In this document: piece after piece, positions 22,447-30,683 of the stretch | Layout of the letters: the number at the start of each line of letters is the position of its first letter | Numbering within the stretch: position 1 is the stretch's first letter | From: a virus | IMG/VR virus record: IMGVR_UViG_3300036841_000118 | Location: 1-37,287 of that record | Strand: one strand, 5' to 3' | Length of the DNA stretch: 37,287 bases | Made by a program: the position numbers and the translations under genes | Notes under the pieces: model-generated | Told to the model about the DNA's origin: nothing | The model's database searches: none | The model's input: only the letters and a program-made list of their open reading frames with translations

Positions 22447-23712
22447 TTACGCGGTCTGGATGACGCCGTTCGCGCCCGGGTACGAGCACGTCAGGGCGTA
22501 GATGGACTTCTTGCGGAACTGCACCGCGCTCGCCGTCGGCGAGTCGATGAGGCCGTTCTTGCCGGCGCGCGCGTCGGTGTAGATCAGCTGCGACTTCGGG
22601 TGGTGCAGCTTCCACGTGCTGCGCGTGAGCACGTAGACGCGATCCTCGCGGATCGCCCAGCAGGGGAACACCTTGACCTTGCCGGTCGGCCCCTGGAATG
22701 AGATCGTCTCGAAGCCGTACTCGAACTCGCCGCCGTTCGGCTCCTTCGTCAGGGCGTTCGGCGGCGCGCTGTTCTGCAGGTCCACCCAGCCTGAGACGCT
22801 GTTGACCGCCACCCGGTCCGGCATCGCCTGACCGTTGATGCTGAGCTTGCCGAGCATCAGCATGATCTGCTGGTACAGGTTCTTCCCGCGGCCGTCGGCG
22901 CGCGCCCCGGCGAAGCTCTGCGTGTCGGTCCGGCGGTCCATGCCGCAGATCGACGTCTCGTCGCTGGACGGCGCGGAAAGCGGGATCCAGAAGTCCATCC
23001 CGAGACCGCAGATCGGCTTGGTCAGCGACCCGGCCTTCTTGTCGAACTTCGAGAAGACGAAGTGGTTGTCGTTCGCGGTGCCGTCCCAGGCGTCCGCCGT
23101 CGTGACGGTCACCTTGCCGAGATCGCGATCGATGGCGCTGATCGTCGCGGTGCCCGTGTCCAGCGCGGCGCCGTTGACGGTCGAGCAGCTCACCAGCTTC
23201 TGCCCGACGTAGCAGGCGGCCAGGTCGGTCGGACGGCTCACCGTCAGCACGAACGGCGAGGCGCCGCCGGTATGCGAGGCGATCTTGAAGAGCGTCCCGA
23301 AGCCGTCGCCGGCCAGGTGCCGCTCGATACGCGTCCCGAGCGCCCGCATCTTCTTCGACGTCGAGTCGAATAGCGCGTCGACGACGCTGTTCTCGTCGTC
23401 GCCCATCAGGTCGATGTCCGTGTTGCGGACCTGCCCGACGGCGATCCCTTCGGCCCACGGCGTCTTGAACGCGCCTCGGGACACGTCGTCGGCGTTCGCG
23501 ATGACCGTGTCCGTGTCGGCGCCGGTCGCGTCGCCCTCGGACACGCCGATCGCCGTCTGGATGTCCAGGCCGCCGTGCGTGTCGTCCTCGAACATCGCCT
23601 GCAACGGGTTGTTGCGCTGGACGATGTCGAAGTAGTCCTCGTCCAGATGGTCGTTCAGGGCGTCGACCGCCTGGGTGCTGAGAACGTTGTTGATGGACGT
23701 GTTGATGGCCAT
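22447..23712 (-). CDS. Major capsid protein, 421 aa
   Basis: Gene order (portal, scaffold, then this) and length identify the coat protein. N-terminal arm MAINTSINNVLSTQAVDALN, a helix, then EDTHGGLDIQTAIGVSEG; a long spine-like helix at about 110-135 (VVDALFDSTSKKMRALGTRI); later beta sheets (GKVTVTTADAW) and EFEYGFETISFQGPTGKVKV. These are consistent with an HK97-fold P22-like coat, though no motif is absolute. ATG 23712 has an AAAGGG ribosome site. Expected in hundreds of copies per virion. Confidence 0.8.
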   Translation of the reverse strand: MAINTSINNVLSTQAVDALNDHLDEDYFDIVQRNNPLQAMFEDDTHGGLDIQTAIGVSEGDATGADTDTVIANADDVSRGAFKTPWAEGIAVGQVRNTDIDLMGDDENSVVDALFDSTSKKMRALGTRIERHLAGDGFGTLFKIASHTGGASPFVLTVSRPTDLAACYVGQKLVSCSTVNGAALDTGTATISAIDRDLGKVTVTTADAWDGTANDNHFVFSKFDKKAGSLTKPICGLGMDFWIPLSAPSSDETSICGMDRRTDTQSFAGARADGRGKNLYQQIMLMLGKLSINGQAMPDRVAVNSVSGWVDLQNSAPPNALTKEPNGGEFEYGFETISFQGPTGKVKVFPCWAIREDRVYVLTRSTWKLHHPKSQLIYTDARAGKNGLIDSPTASAVQFRKKSIYALTCSYPGANGVIQTA

Positions 23713-23726
23713 GGGTCAGGTCCCTT

Positions 23727-24851
23727 TCAGTTCGGCGCCGCCTGTCGGTTCGCGTCGCGCAGGCGCTGACGAATCAGCGCGTGGCGCTCCTTCTTCGAGA
23801 GCTTCGTGACGTCGACGCCCGCGGGCGCGCGGCTGCCCAGCGCGGAGCCGATCGTCGTCGGCGTGGGTCGGCGCTCCGGCGCGGGCGGCGTTGCGGCCGG
23901 CGCGGGCGCGGCGCTCGGGAGCGACCAGTTCTTCGCTCGCTTGGCGAAATGCTCCTCGGCCTGCTCGGCGCTGATCGCGATGAACTTCGCGATCTCGGCG
24001 TCGGACGGGTTGCGCTTCTGCGCCTTCTGGAACTCGACGACGAGATCGCGGACCGTCGCGCTGATGCCGGCGTGCACGTCGACTTCGCCGACCTTCGTGA
24101 GGTGGTTCACCCACGGGTACTTCGCGGCGTCGACGATCGTTTCGCCGATCTCGTCCTTGAAGCCCTCGGTCAGAACCTTCGCGGTGTGCTCGCGCCGCGA
24201 GCGGGCCCGATCCTGCTCGTCGCGCTCGGCGTTCTTGCGGCGCTCTTCGTCGCGCTCCTTTTCGAGCGTGGCGATCCGCGCGTCGCGCTCACGCTCGGCG
24301 GCGCTCGCCGGGTCCAGGCGCGCCAGAACCGCGTCGTTCAGCTTCGTGAGGCGCGCGTTCTCGTCGGCGTCCAGGTCTTCTCCGAACACGTCGAAGATGA
24401 CCGCGGGGTCATTCTTGACCCGCTCGCGCAGCGACGCGATGGACTCGCCCTTGCTGGCCGCTTCGAGCTTGCCGCGGACATCCTCGAGCTCGCGGGCGAG
24501 CTTCGTGTTCTCCGCGGTGAGGCGCATGACCGCACCGACCGCCGGCTTGGCTTTTTCCGGTTCCGTCGATGCAGCAGGCGCCGAATCGGTCTTGCCCGGC
24601 TCCGTCTTCGCGGCGGGGGTCGCCGCGCTGTCGGCCGGCCTGTCACCGGTCTGCGCCGGCGCGGCCGCCTTTGAGGCGGTGAGCTTCGCGCGAATCTCTG
24701 CGTGCCGCGCCTTGCCCGTCTTCTTCGGCTCGGGCTTCGCGGGCGTCTGCGCGGCACCTGGCGCCGAAACGGGCGCGCCCTGCGTCGGCTCCGCGCTGGT
24801 CGCGGCTGGCGTTGCGGAAGGTGCCGGGGCGGGTGCTTGGGCTTCGGGCAT
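23727..24851 (-). CDS. Scaffolding protein, 374 aa
   Basis: Disordered Pro/Ala-rich N-terminus (1-100), then a long charged coiled coil (about 105-225: LTAENTKLARELEDVRGKLE, EKERDEERRKNAERDEQDRA), a compact mid region, another Pro-rich linker (290-315) and a basic helix-turn-helix-like C-terminus (KLSKKERHALIRQRLRDANR). That C-terminus is the usual coat-binding element of phage scaffolds. ATG 24851 directly follows junction element copy 4. Lies between portal and coat, as expected. Confidence 0.78.
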   Translation of the reverse strand: MPEAQAPAPAPSATPAATSAEPTQGAPVSAPGAAQTPAKPEPKKTGKARHAEIRAKLTASKAAAPAQTGDRPADSAATPAAKTEPGKTDSAPAASTEPEKAKPAVGAVMRLTAENTKLARELEDVRGKLEAASKGESIASLRERVKNDPAVIFDVFGEDLDADENARLTKLNDAVLARLDPASAAERERDARIATLEKERDEERRKNAERDEQDRARSRREHTAKVLTEGFKDEIGETIVDAAKYPWVNHLTKVGEVDVHAGISATVRDLVVEFQKAQKRNPSDAEIAKFIAISAEQAEEHFAKRAKNWSLPSAAPAPAATPPAPERRPTPTTIGSALGSRAPAGVDVTKLSKKERHALIRQRLRDANRQAAPN

Positions 24852-24873
24852 CTACCAGCCCGCGGCTGGTACC
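24852..24873 (-). promoter_or_regulatory. Junction element copy 4 (GGTACCAGCC...GGGCTGGTAG)
   Basis: 22-base element abutting ATG 24851 of the scaffold gene. It is itself a hairpin: TACCAGCC pairs perfectly with GGCTGGTA around a three-base loop. It is the only copy whose own bases form a full stem. Confidence 0.75.
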
Positions 24874-24882
24874 CGAGCGCCG

Positions 24883-26799
24883 CTACTGCACGGGCGGCGG
24901 CGCCATGGGCGGCGCGACCTGGACCGGCGGTGGCGCGGGGATCGGCGTCTCCGGATTCGCGGGCGTTCCGATCGGCGGCAGGGCAGGCGGCGCGCCCGGT
25001 GCCGGCATCGGTTGCAGCGCGGGCGCGGCGGGGCTGGGCGTGATCGCCGGCGGCAGGAACTGGCCGTCAGGGTGCGCGATGTAATCGGCCGCTACGGACA
25101 TGTACTGCTGGATCGCCCGCAACGTCTTCCGCGGCGCCTTGAAGCGCTTCTCCAGCTTCCATCGCGCGCTCGCCATGGTCAGCACCGTCGGCATGTTCTG
25201 TAGCGGGTCGGGTGCGATGAACTTCTGCGTGCGGCAGATCTCGTCCAGCGTCGACTCGATCAGGTCCTCTTCGGCCGTAGCGTAGTTGTCGTCGGCCCGC
25301 AGGTCGCCCCACGCCAGCAGCCGACGGTACGTGCGCTTGTCAATGAGGCCGTTCGCGTACCGGTCATCGATCTCGTTCGCCTTGCCCGCCGGCTCGGACG
25401 GCAGGGACGAGATCGGGAACACCGACACGTTCGCCGCGCCATCGCCCACGCCCAGCTCGGACCACTTGATCGTCCGGGACTCGATGCCTGACGTCGTGAC
25501 GGACAGGTTGATTTCCTCGGCCGTCTCGATCATCAACTCGGCGATCTGCTTCGCCTCCTGCTCCATTTCGACGAGGTACGACTTGTGCCGGCTGTCTTCG
25601 ATCTGTACCGCGATGCGAAGCCCGCGCCCGCTCGTCACGCCCGCCGGCTTCTCGCCGCTCGACTGGCCCGGCGTGATGCCGAAGCCATGGCGCAACGCCT
25701 GCTCGACCCACCAGCGCAGATCGTCGTACAGCTCCGGCTGAACGGCCTGGGGCGTGTAGAAGTCCGCCGGCCGGCCGCCGGTTTGCTCCACCACGGCCCG
25801 CGGCCGCGCGCCCAGGTTCTTCGCCTGCAGCTTCGTGCCGGTGTCGACGCGCCAGTAGCCGTGAGCCGCCTGCTGGCCCTCGTCGATGCGGTTGACCAGT
25901 TCGTTCACCTTGCGCTGGTACGGCACCGCGTCGAACGCAGGCCCGTTCACGTAGAAGCCGGCGGTCTGCGGCTTGGCCTTGCCGATCGCGAACGGGAAGC
26001 GGCTCTTCTTCCACGACTCGTCCACCAGGTCGCAGCCCGGGAGACACAGCACGTGTCGCCCCCTGTCGCCCGGCCCTTGCAGGTGCCAACCTTCGAGCAG
26101 GACGCGCTCATCGCTGATGAGGCCACTCGGCGACTGCACCCACGCCCGCGGCGCATTCCGGATCGCGGCGTCCGTGTGCTCGTCGCGCCCGCCGAACGCG
26201 TCCATCAGCTCGTCTTCCGACGCGAAGCAGACCTGGATCAGCTCCGTCACGCGGCCGCGCTTCGTATTGTCGACAAGGATGTCCGTCGGCATGATCCGGT
26301 GCGGGTCCAGCGCCTTCCGGTCCATCGTCGGTACGACCTTCACGACCGACAGCCCAAACGTCGAGCGGTCGCGGAACGTCAACCGCTGCGTGCCGTACAC
26401 GTCGTGCTGGTCGAACAGCGCGTCCAGAGTTGACGTCGCCTCGCGGCATGCCTCACGGACGCTGAACTCCGTGTCGTTCGGCGACACTTCGACGATGCTG
26501 TGAGTCGTCCCGATGCGATTCTCGAGGAACGAGACTCCCTCACTGACGACGTTGATGTACGGCCGGTTGTACATCGTGTCGATCGACCCGATGGCCCGCG
26601 CCGCGCGCCGAGTGAGCCAGTAGCCGAACGTGACAGGCGGATCCTCGCCATTGACGAGCTTGTAGAGCGTCTGGCAACGCTGCTTCCAGTACGCGGTGTT
26701 GACCTCGATCCGCTCGGCCTGCGCGTAGAGCTCGCCCGCGACACGGCCATCTTCGGCCTTCCACCAGGCCCGGAACGGGATGACCGGCGCCGCCCTCAC
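24883..26799 (-). CDS. Portal protein, 638 aa
   Basis: Length and order (after large terminase, before scaffold) and sequence features (MRAAPVIPFRAWWKAEDGRV; EVNTAYWKQRCQTLYKLVNG; INVVSEGVSFLENRIG; YQRKVNELVNRIDEGQQAAH; helical GRGLRIAVQIEDSRHKSYLV) match podovirus portal proteins that form the dodecameric DNA entry ring. The C-terminal 90 residues are Pro/Ala-rich and probably disordered. GTG 26799 overlaps the upstream TGA (GTGA). Confidence 0.82.
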   Translation of the reverse strand: MRAAPVIPFRAWWKAEDGRVAGELYAQAERIEVNTAYWKQRCQTLYKLVNGEDPPVTFGYWLTRRAARAIGSIDTMYNRPYINVVSEGVSFLENRIGTTHSIVEVSPNDTEFSVREACREATSTLDALFDQHDVYGTQRLTFRDRSTFGLSVVKVVPTMDRKALDPHRIMPTDILVDNTKRGRVTELIQVCFASEDELMDAFGGRDEHTDAAIRNAPRAWVQSPSGLISDERVLLEGWHLQGPGDRGRHVLCLPGCDLVDESWKKSRFPFAIGKAKPQTAGFYVNGPAFDAVPYQRKVNELVNRIDEGQQAAHGYWRVDTGTKLQAKNLGARPRAVVEQTGGRPADFYTPQAVQPELYDDLRWWVEQALRHGFGITPGQSSGEKPAGVTSGRGLRIAVQIEDSRHKSYLVEMEQEAKQIAELMIETAEEINLSVTTSGIESRTIKWSELGVGDGAANVSVFPISSLPSEPAGKANEIDDRYANGLIDKRTYRRLLAWGDLRADDNYATAEEDLIESTLDEICRTQKFIAPDPLQNMPTVLTMASARWKLEKRFKAPRKTLRAIQQYMSVAADYIAHPDGQFLPPAITPSPAAPALQPMPAPGAPPALPPIGTPANPETPIPAPPPVQVAPPMAPPPVQ

Positions 26800-27089
26800 G
26801 ACACGCCGTTCTCAGGCACCGGGCCTTCGCGGCCCTGCGCGACCAGGTCCAGCTCGTCGATCGCCCCGGGGTGCTCGCGTTCGACCAGGTCCGGATCACT
26901 CAGATCGGACGCGGCACGCGCGGTTACATTGACCGGCGGCGCGCTCGGCATCGGACCGAACTCGAATTCCAGCCCTTCGCCGACGCCTTCGAGCTTGCCG
27001 GCTTTGAACACCATGACGCCGTGGCGACGCAGCGTGTCCAGGTAGGCGTCCAGGCGGCGGGAGGGGCGTTCGTTCGGCGCGCGCGGCAT
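26796..27089 (-). CDS. Hypothetical protein between terminase and portal, 97 aa
   Basis: MPRAPNERPSRRLDAYLDTL: short helical start, then LRRHGVMVFKAGKLEGVGEG, and an acidic C-terminal half. ATG 27089 follows junction element copy 5. Neighbour context implies a packaging or head-assembly accessory; no family recognised. Confidence 0.55.
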   Translation of the reverse strand: MPRAPNERPSRRLDAYLDTLRRHGVMVFKAGKLEGVGEGLEFEFGPMPSAPPVNVTARAASDLSDPDLVEREHPGAIDELDLVAQGREGPVPENGVS

Positions 27090-27111
27090 CTATCAGCCCG
27101 CGTGCGGTACC
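27090..27111 (-). promoter_or_regulatory. Junction element copy 5 (GGTACCGC...GCGGGCTGATAG)
   Basis: 22-base element filling the gap between the terminase TAG (27114) and ATG 27089. Only a CCGC/GCGG mini-stem is possible, so sequence rather than structure is what all six copies share. Confidence 0.75.
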
Positions 27112-27113
27112 AA

Positions 27114-28673
27114 CTACATGAGCGCGTCCAGGTCCGGATCGACGTATCCCTGGTCAGCCGGCGGCATCAGGTCAGCTTCGAACTCCGCGCGCAGCTCTGC
27201 CGCCTGCCTCTGCGCGGGCGTGCGCGTGTCGGGCGGAACGTATCCGTCGAAGTATGGGCGCAAGCTGTATCGCGACGCTTCCGACGCGTCGGGGTGTTGC
27301 GGTCCCTTCGGCCACCGGTGCTCACCGCGCGCCAGCGCGTTCGGATCCCAGCGTGCCTTGCGCAAGTCGGCCGCGACCTGGCCGTTGCGGATCGCCTTGT
27401 ACCTTCCGCTGGTCAGCAGGGCGTTGTAGAGCCGCACCTGACCGTCAAGGTCCGCCTTCTTCGCGGCCTGCACGACCGGCACGCCGTAGAGCCGCTGGAA
27501 CGTGTCGAGCTCGTTGTTGCTGTTCGAGTCGTAGAACCACAGGCCCGTCTGGTAGTGGCGCGCGATGACCGCGCACACGAGCCCCAGATCGTTCCACGAC
27601 AGCTTCGCGTTGCGCGGGCTCGCCCAGTCGAAAAGCTGCTGAACGTCGTGGTGCGACCCCCACCCGTTCACGATCGCCGACATCCGATCGTCGCCGCCGA
27701 TGTCGAGGCCGACGCCGAACACGTCGATCCCCGCCCACGGCTCCGCGGCGAGCGCGCATCCATCGCGCAGCAGCTTTGAGACCCGCGCGTCGTCGTCGCT
27801 CTGCGGCCCGCGCGCATCGAGCAGGTCCGTCAGCCACCGCGGCTGCGCGTGCACGTAGCTGTTCAGCGCTTCGATGTACCGATACGCCGTCGCCGTCGGG
27901 TCGAACCTGAACTCGCCGTACCACTCGCGCTGGACCTCTGGCGAATCGACCGTCAGGCCCGGGTTCGCGGCGAGGTACGCGGCCAGCGCGGCCTCCTGGT
28001 TCTTGAGGTGAGGATTCTCGAACCGGTTCCAGCCGTGGCGCGACCAGGTGCCCTCCTTCCAGACCTCCATGAAGCGGCCAGCGTCCACTTCCGGGATCGT
28101 CCCCGACATGATCAGCTTGCCGGGGTTGTCCATGTCGTCGAGTAGCGCGTTCGGCAGGATCGTCTTCGTGAGCGGAACGAGCACGCTGTCGCTCTGCGAT
28201 TGCGCCTCGTCGACGATCGCAAGGTTCAGCCGGTTACCGAGGAAACTCTGGATGTGACGTACGTCGTCGGTGCCGCTGACGTACATGACGCTCCCGTTCG
28301 GGAACGTCGTCGTCATCTCGTCGTCGATCCGCTTGTGCGGGATCTTCAGGCTGTCGAGCAGCGGGCACCACACTTCGTTCCAGAGGAACTTCCGCGCGTG
28401 CGGCTTCGAGAGGCCGACGTACAGGATGTTCTGGCGCGGCCGCGCGAGCGCCGTCAGCAGCGCGAGGCATGCGAGGCCGTAAGTCTTCCCGGCGCGCCGG
28501 CTGCACAGGACGATGATGTAGAGCGCCGTGTCGCGCACGAGCGCAAGTTGCTTCTCATGCCCGTTGCAGAGCCGTTCGGCGGTGATCGACGCTGCCAGCG
28601 TCGCCTGCAGGGCGTACATCCGGCGCCGCTTCTCAGCCGCCGCCGCTTTCGCGAGGCGCGCCGCCGTGATCAA
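27114..28673 (-). CDS. terL: Terminase large subunit, 519 aa
   Basis: DNA-packaging ATPase/nuclease. Walker A SRRAGKT (about 58-64), Walker B LAIVDEA (151-157), coupling motif SGT (190-192). The RNase H-like nuclease shows Asp in GVGLDIGGDD (D324), WFYDSN (D382) and HPDASEASRY (D462), the three metal ligands. A TTG at 28673 overlapping the small-subunit TGA (TTGA) gives 519 aa; ATG 28619 (501 aa) is the alternative start. Headful or site-specific cutting cannot be told from the sequence. Confidence 0.9.
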   Translation of the reverse strand: MITAARLAKAAAAEKRRRMYALQATLAASITAERLCNGHEKQLALVRDTALYIIVLCSRRAGKTYGLACLALLTALARPRQNILYVGLSKPHARKFLWNEVWCPLLDSLKIPHKRIDDEMTTTFPNGSVMYVSGTDDVRHIQSFLGNRLNLAIVDEAQSQSDSVLVPLTKTILPNALLDDMDNPGKLIMSGTIPEVDAGRFMEVWKEGTWSRHGWNRFENPHLKNQEAALAAYLAANPGLTVDSPEVQREWYGEFRFDPTATAYRYIEALNSYVHAQPRWLTDLLDARGPQSDDDARVSKLLRDGCALAAEPWAGIDVFGVGLDIGGDDRMSAIVNGWGSHHDVQQLFDWASPRNAKLSWNDLGLVCAVIARHYQTGLWFYDSNSNNELDTFQRLYGVPVVQAAKKADLDGQVRLYNALLTSGRYKAIRNGQVAADLRKARWDPNALARGEHRWPKGPQHPDASEASRYSLRPYFDGYVPPDTRTPAQRQAAELRAEFEADLMPPADQGYVDPDLDALM

Positions 28674-29011
28674 TTCCGGCTCTTCAGCTTTTCGTAGAAG
28701 TCGAGCGCTTCGGGCGGCGCGTCGCGCATAAGCTCGGCCAAATCGTCGTCCGGCTTTCCGAGCGGCAGACCGACAGCTTCGAAGTAGACGCGCGCGCACG
28801 CGGCCGCGCCCTTGTCGTCTTCGCCGCTGATCGCCCGGACCCGCATCGACTCGACCACCGCACAGACGTGCTCGGGCGTCTCCTGGTTCTGGATCGCCTT
28901 CCGATACGCCTGCACCTGCCTCGGACGTCCGCCCGGGTTGGCCGACACGCCCGGCCGAAACGGCTTCAGCCCCGCGAGCTGTCGAGCCTTCGCGTCACCT
29001 TCGGCGGGCAT
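28670..29011 (-). CDS. Putative terminase small subunit, 113 aa
   Basis: Contains LKPFRPGVSANPGGRPRQVQ (about 15-34), the PGxSxNPGGRP motif seen in DUF5681-type proteins that often precede large terminases, then a helical body and an acidic C-terminus. Directly upstream of, and coupled to, the large subunit. Recognition of the packaging site is the expected role. ATG 29011 is preceded by junction element copy 6 and no Shine-Dalgarno. Confidence 0.6.
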   Translation of the reverse strand: MPAEGDAKARQLAGLKPFRPGVSANPGGRPRQVQAYRKAIQNQETPEHVCAVVESMRVRAISGEDDKGAAACARVYFEAVGLPLGKPDDDLAELMRDAPPEALDFYEKLKSRN

Positions 29012-29034
29012 CTCATAAGCCCGCAGTCGGTACC
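29012..29034 (-). promoter_or_regulatory. Junction element copy 6 (GGTACCGACT...GCGGGCTTATGAG)
   Basis: Most divergent copy (one extra base) of the six, abutting ATG 29011 of the small terminase gene. Confidence 0.65.
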
Positions 29035-29045
29035 AGTACAGGACG

Positions 29046-29489
29046 CTATCGGCTGCGCGCGCACGCGAACACTTCAGCGACGCGGCGTTCGCGGTCCGCG
29101 CGTTGTTCGCGCCAGACCTGCACGGTGCGGCTTACGCGCGAAACACGGCGCTTGCTGCAATGGAGCGTGCGCGCGATCCGGTGCCAGGCGACACGGCGAG
29201 ACAGCATCTCGCAGATCTGCGCGTCCAGCACGTCGAACCGGTACTCGCGCAGCGCTTCCATCAACGCGTCCACCGTCGCGCCCAGCTCCCACACCGATCC
29301 AGCAGCGCGCGCTTCCACCGCCGGCGTCAACGACACGATATCCTTCCGCCCCACGGTTTCGATCGGCGCCAAGTTATCGGCGGCCAGCTTCGCTTCCCAT
29401 TCGGCTGTGAGACGTTCCAGATCGTCCCACGCGCGACGCATACCGTCTGTACTGGCTTTCTCGCGTCGCGTGGCGGCCGTGTTGCCCAC
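29046..29489 (-). CDS. HTH protein, candidate late regulator or packaging factor, 147 aa
   Basis: Helical protein whose C-terminal part reads DAQICEMLSRRVAWHRIART, then HCSKRRVSRVSRTVQVW: a sigma-region-4/Trp-repressor-like helix-turn-helix (ARTLHCSKRRVSRV). It is the first gene of the structural operon. It could be a late transcription activator or a DNA-binding terminase component. GTG 29489 is used; an internal ATG (MRRAWDD) is possible. A weak promoter precedes it. Confidence 0.6.
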   Translation of the reverse strand: MGNTAATRREKASTDGMRRAWDDLERLTAEWEAKLAADNLAPIETVGRKDIVSLTPAVEARAAGSVWELGATVDALMEALREYRFDVLDAQICEMLSRRVAWHRIARTLHCSKRRVSRVSRTVQVWREQRADRERRVAEVFACARSR

Positions 29490-29500
29490 CTTGCCTTCGC

Positions 29501-29530
29501 GTCTTAATCCTGCGCGCGCGCCGACGTCAA
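29501..29530 (-). promoter_or_regulatory. Candidate late promoter
   Basis: Minus strand: TTGACG (29525-29530), 18-base spacer, TAAGAC (29501-29506), 11 bases to GTG 29489. No operator palindrome. The -10 is poor; offered because it is the only promoter-like site ahead of the head genes. Confidence 0.3.
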
Positions 29531-29550
29531 GATCTTCCGCCTGGCGCGCA

Positions 29551-29757
29551 TCACGACCGCACCGCCTGTTCGACGCGGTCCCTGACGCGGGCCCAGACGC
29601 GGTCCCCGACGCGGGCCCTGACGCGGGCCCTGACGCGGGCCCAGACGCGGTCCCAGACGCGGGCCCAGACGCGGGCCCAGACGCGGTCCCCGACGCGGTC
29701 CCCGACGCGGGCCCCGACGCGGGCCCCGACGCGGGCCCCGACGCTATCGAGCCGCAT
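29551..29757 (-). CDS. Tetrapeptide-repeat protein ([AD]RV[GWR]), 68 aa
   Basis: After MRLDSV the protein is almost entirely repeats of Ala/Asp-Arg-Val-Gly/Trp/Arg (for example ARVGDRVGDRVWARVW), then ends EQAVRS. The ATG at 29757 lies five bases after the DUF6745-like stop (a GTG at 29760 is equally possible). The same style of repeat ([AD][QS]V[WG]) is, from family knowledge, normally embedded in cellular DUF6745 proteins; here it is a separate downstream gene. The plus-strand frame is also open (PDAG/PDAV repeats), so coding on the minus strand rests on position and family resemblance. Confidence 0.55.
   Translation of the reverse strand: MRLDSVGARVGARVGARVGDRVGDRVWARVWARVWDRVWARVRARVRARVGDRVWARVRDRVEQAVRS
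29572..29739. repeat. Tandem array of 14 twelve-base units
   Basis: Unit GACGCGGKCCCN: fourteen consecutive exact-length copies. Variation is confined to base 8 (G in nine copies, T in five) and base 12 (A, C or T). A fifteenth unit decays at 29740. The array encodes the tetrapeptide repeat above. Confidence 0.9.
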
Positions 29758-29762
29758 CACGA

Positions 29763-30653
29763 CTACGCCTCGACGCCATAGGTCAGCGACGGATCGCTCT
29801 CGCACTGCGCGGGCGCGAGCGTCGTTGCCTGCCACTTACGCGCGGCTTGCGCCGTCTTAAGATCCTCGTGTACCGGCTCGAAGTACACCGGCTGCTTGCC
29901 TCCCTTGAGCTTCGGCGACTGCTTGCGGAGCAGCTTCGATCCGTCACTGCACGCGAGCAGTTCATAGTCGAGCTTCGTCTCCGGGTCGGTCCACGCGTCG
30001 ATCGGCGTCGCGCCGAGCAGGTCAGCGACCCAGCCCCACCCGGCGATCTCTCCGAGCGCGCGCCGGTGCTCCGTGTTCGTGATCGCGAGGTATTCGTCGC
30101 GCGTGAACGACTTTGGCTCGCGGATGATCCGCTCCGGCACCCACGTGCCGTGGTAAGCGAAGTCCTTCTCACCGTCGGACCATTCGATGCACGGCCCGTC
30201 GGTCGCGTGCAGGTTCCCCGAATCGTCTACCCTCAGCAGCGTCGGGCGGCGAATGACGATCGCGCACTCGTCGAGCAGAACGGTGTCCCACGCGACGCGC
30301 CCGAACTCCTTGAGCTTCAGCACATCTTCGATCTCTTCGTCCGTCGCCTGGCCGATGCGGTGAAACAGGTCGTAGAACGAGACCCACCCGCCCTCCCCGA
30401 TGCCGCACCAGTCGAGGTACGTCTGCTGCTTGCCGGTCAGCTCTGACGCGAGCTTCAGCGCTGCGACCGGCGAGGCCGAGACCTCGACCCGATCGGGGCG
30501 TTTCCGGTCGTACAGCTTATACACGACGTCCAGCCACGCGTTGATCGCCTTCATGTCCGGCGCGCGGGCGACGGTAAGGTCGCGGATGTATTCGTCCGCG
30601 ACCTTGTCCAGCAGCTTTTCCTGTGCAGGGGTCAAAGTGTCGAGCATCGCCAT
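29763..30653 (-). CDS. DUF6745-like protein, 296 aa
   Basis: Features in order: helical start LTPAQEKLLDKVADEY; VSFYDLFHRIGQ (about 91-102), like the SFYDFF motif; AIVIRRPTLLRVDDSGNLHA then GPCIEWSDGEKDFAYHGTWV, the ERPTxxxxDxxGRLHxxDGPAxxxxDGxxxYxxHGxxVP core of DUF6745; YLAITNTEHRRALGEIAGWG (NxExRR). Members are of unknown function, widespread in bacteria and phages. The usual [DA]xV[WG] repeat array is missing from its N-terminal half. It has a strong AGGAGG ribosome site and is preceded by the HxH protein and an operator-controlled promoter. Confidence 0.72.
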   Translation of the reverse strand: MAMLDTLTPAQEKLLDKVADEYIRDLTVARAPDMKAINAWLDVVYKLYDRKRPDRVEVSASPVAALKLASELTGKQQTYLDWCGIGEGGWVSFYDLFHRIGQATDEEIEDVLKLKEFGRVAWDTVLLDECAIVIRRPTLLRVDDSGNLHATDGPCIEWSDGEKDFAYHGTWVPERIIREPKSFTRDEYLAITNTEHRRALGEIAGWGWVADLLGATPIDAWTDPETKLDYELLACSDGSKLLRKQSPKLKGGKQPVYFEPVHEDLKTAQAARKWQATTLAPAQCESDPSLTYGVEA

Positions 30654-30683
30654 CGTGTCCTCCTTTTTTCGGATCCGTTTCGT

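Noticed and set aside
17569-28673. T7-like phage RNA polymerase recognising the junction elements
   Set aside because: No gene long enough or with polymerase motifs exists in the genome, so the element cannot be explained this way unless the host supplies the factor.
29125-29781. Plus-strand frame with PDAG/PDAV repeats
   Set aside because: Open only because the 12-bp array is open in several frames; upstream part mirrors the HTH gene. The minus-strand repeat fits the DUF6745 neighbour.
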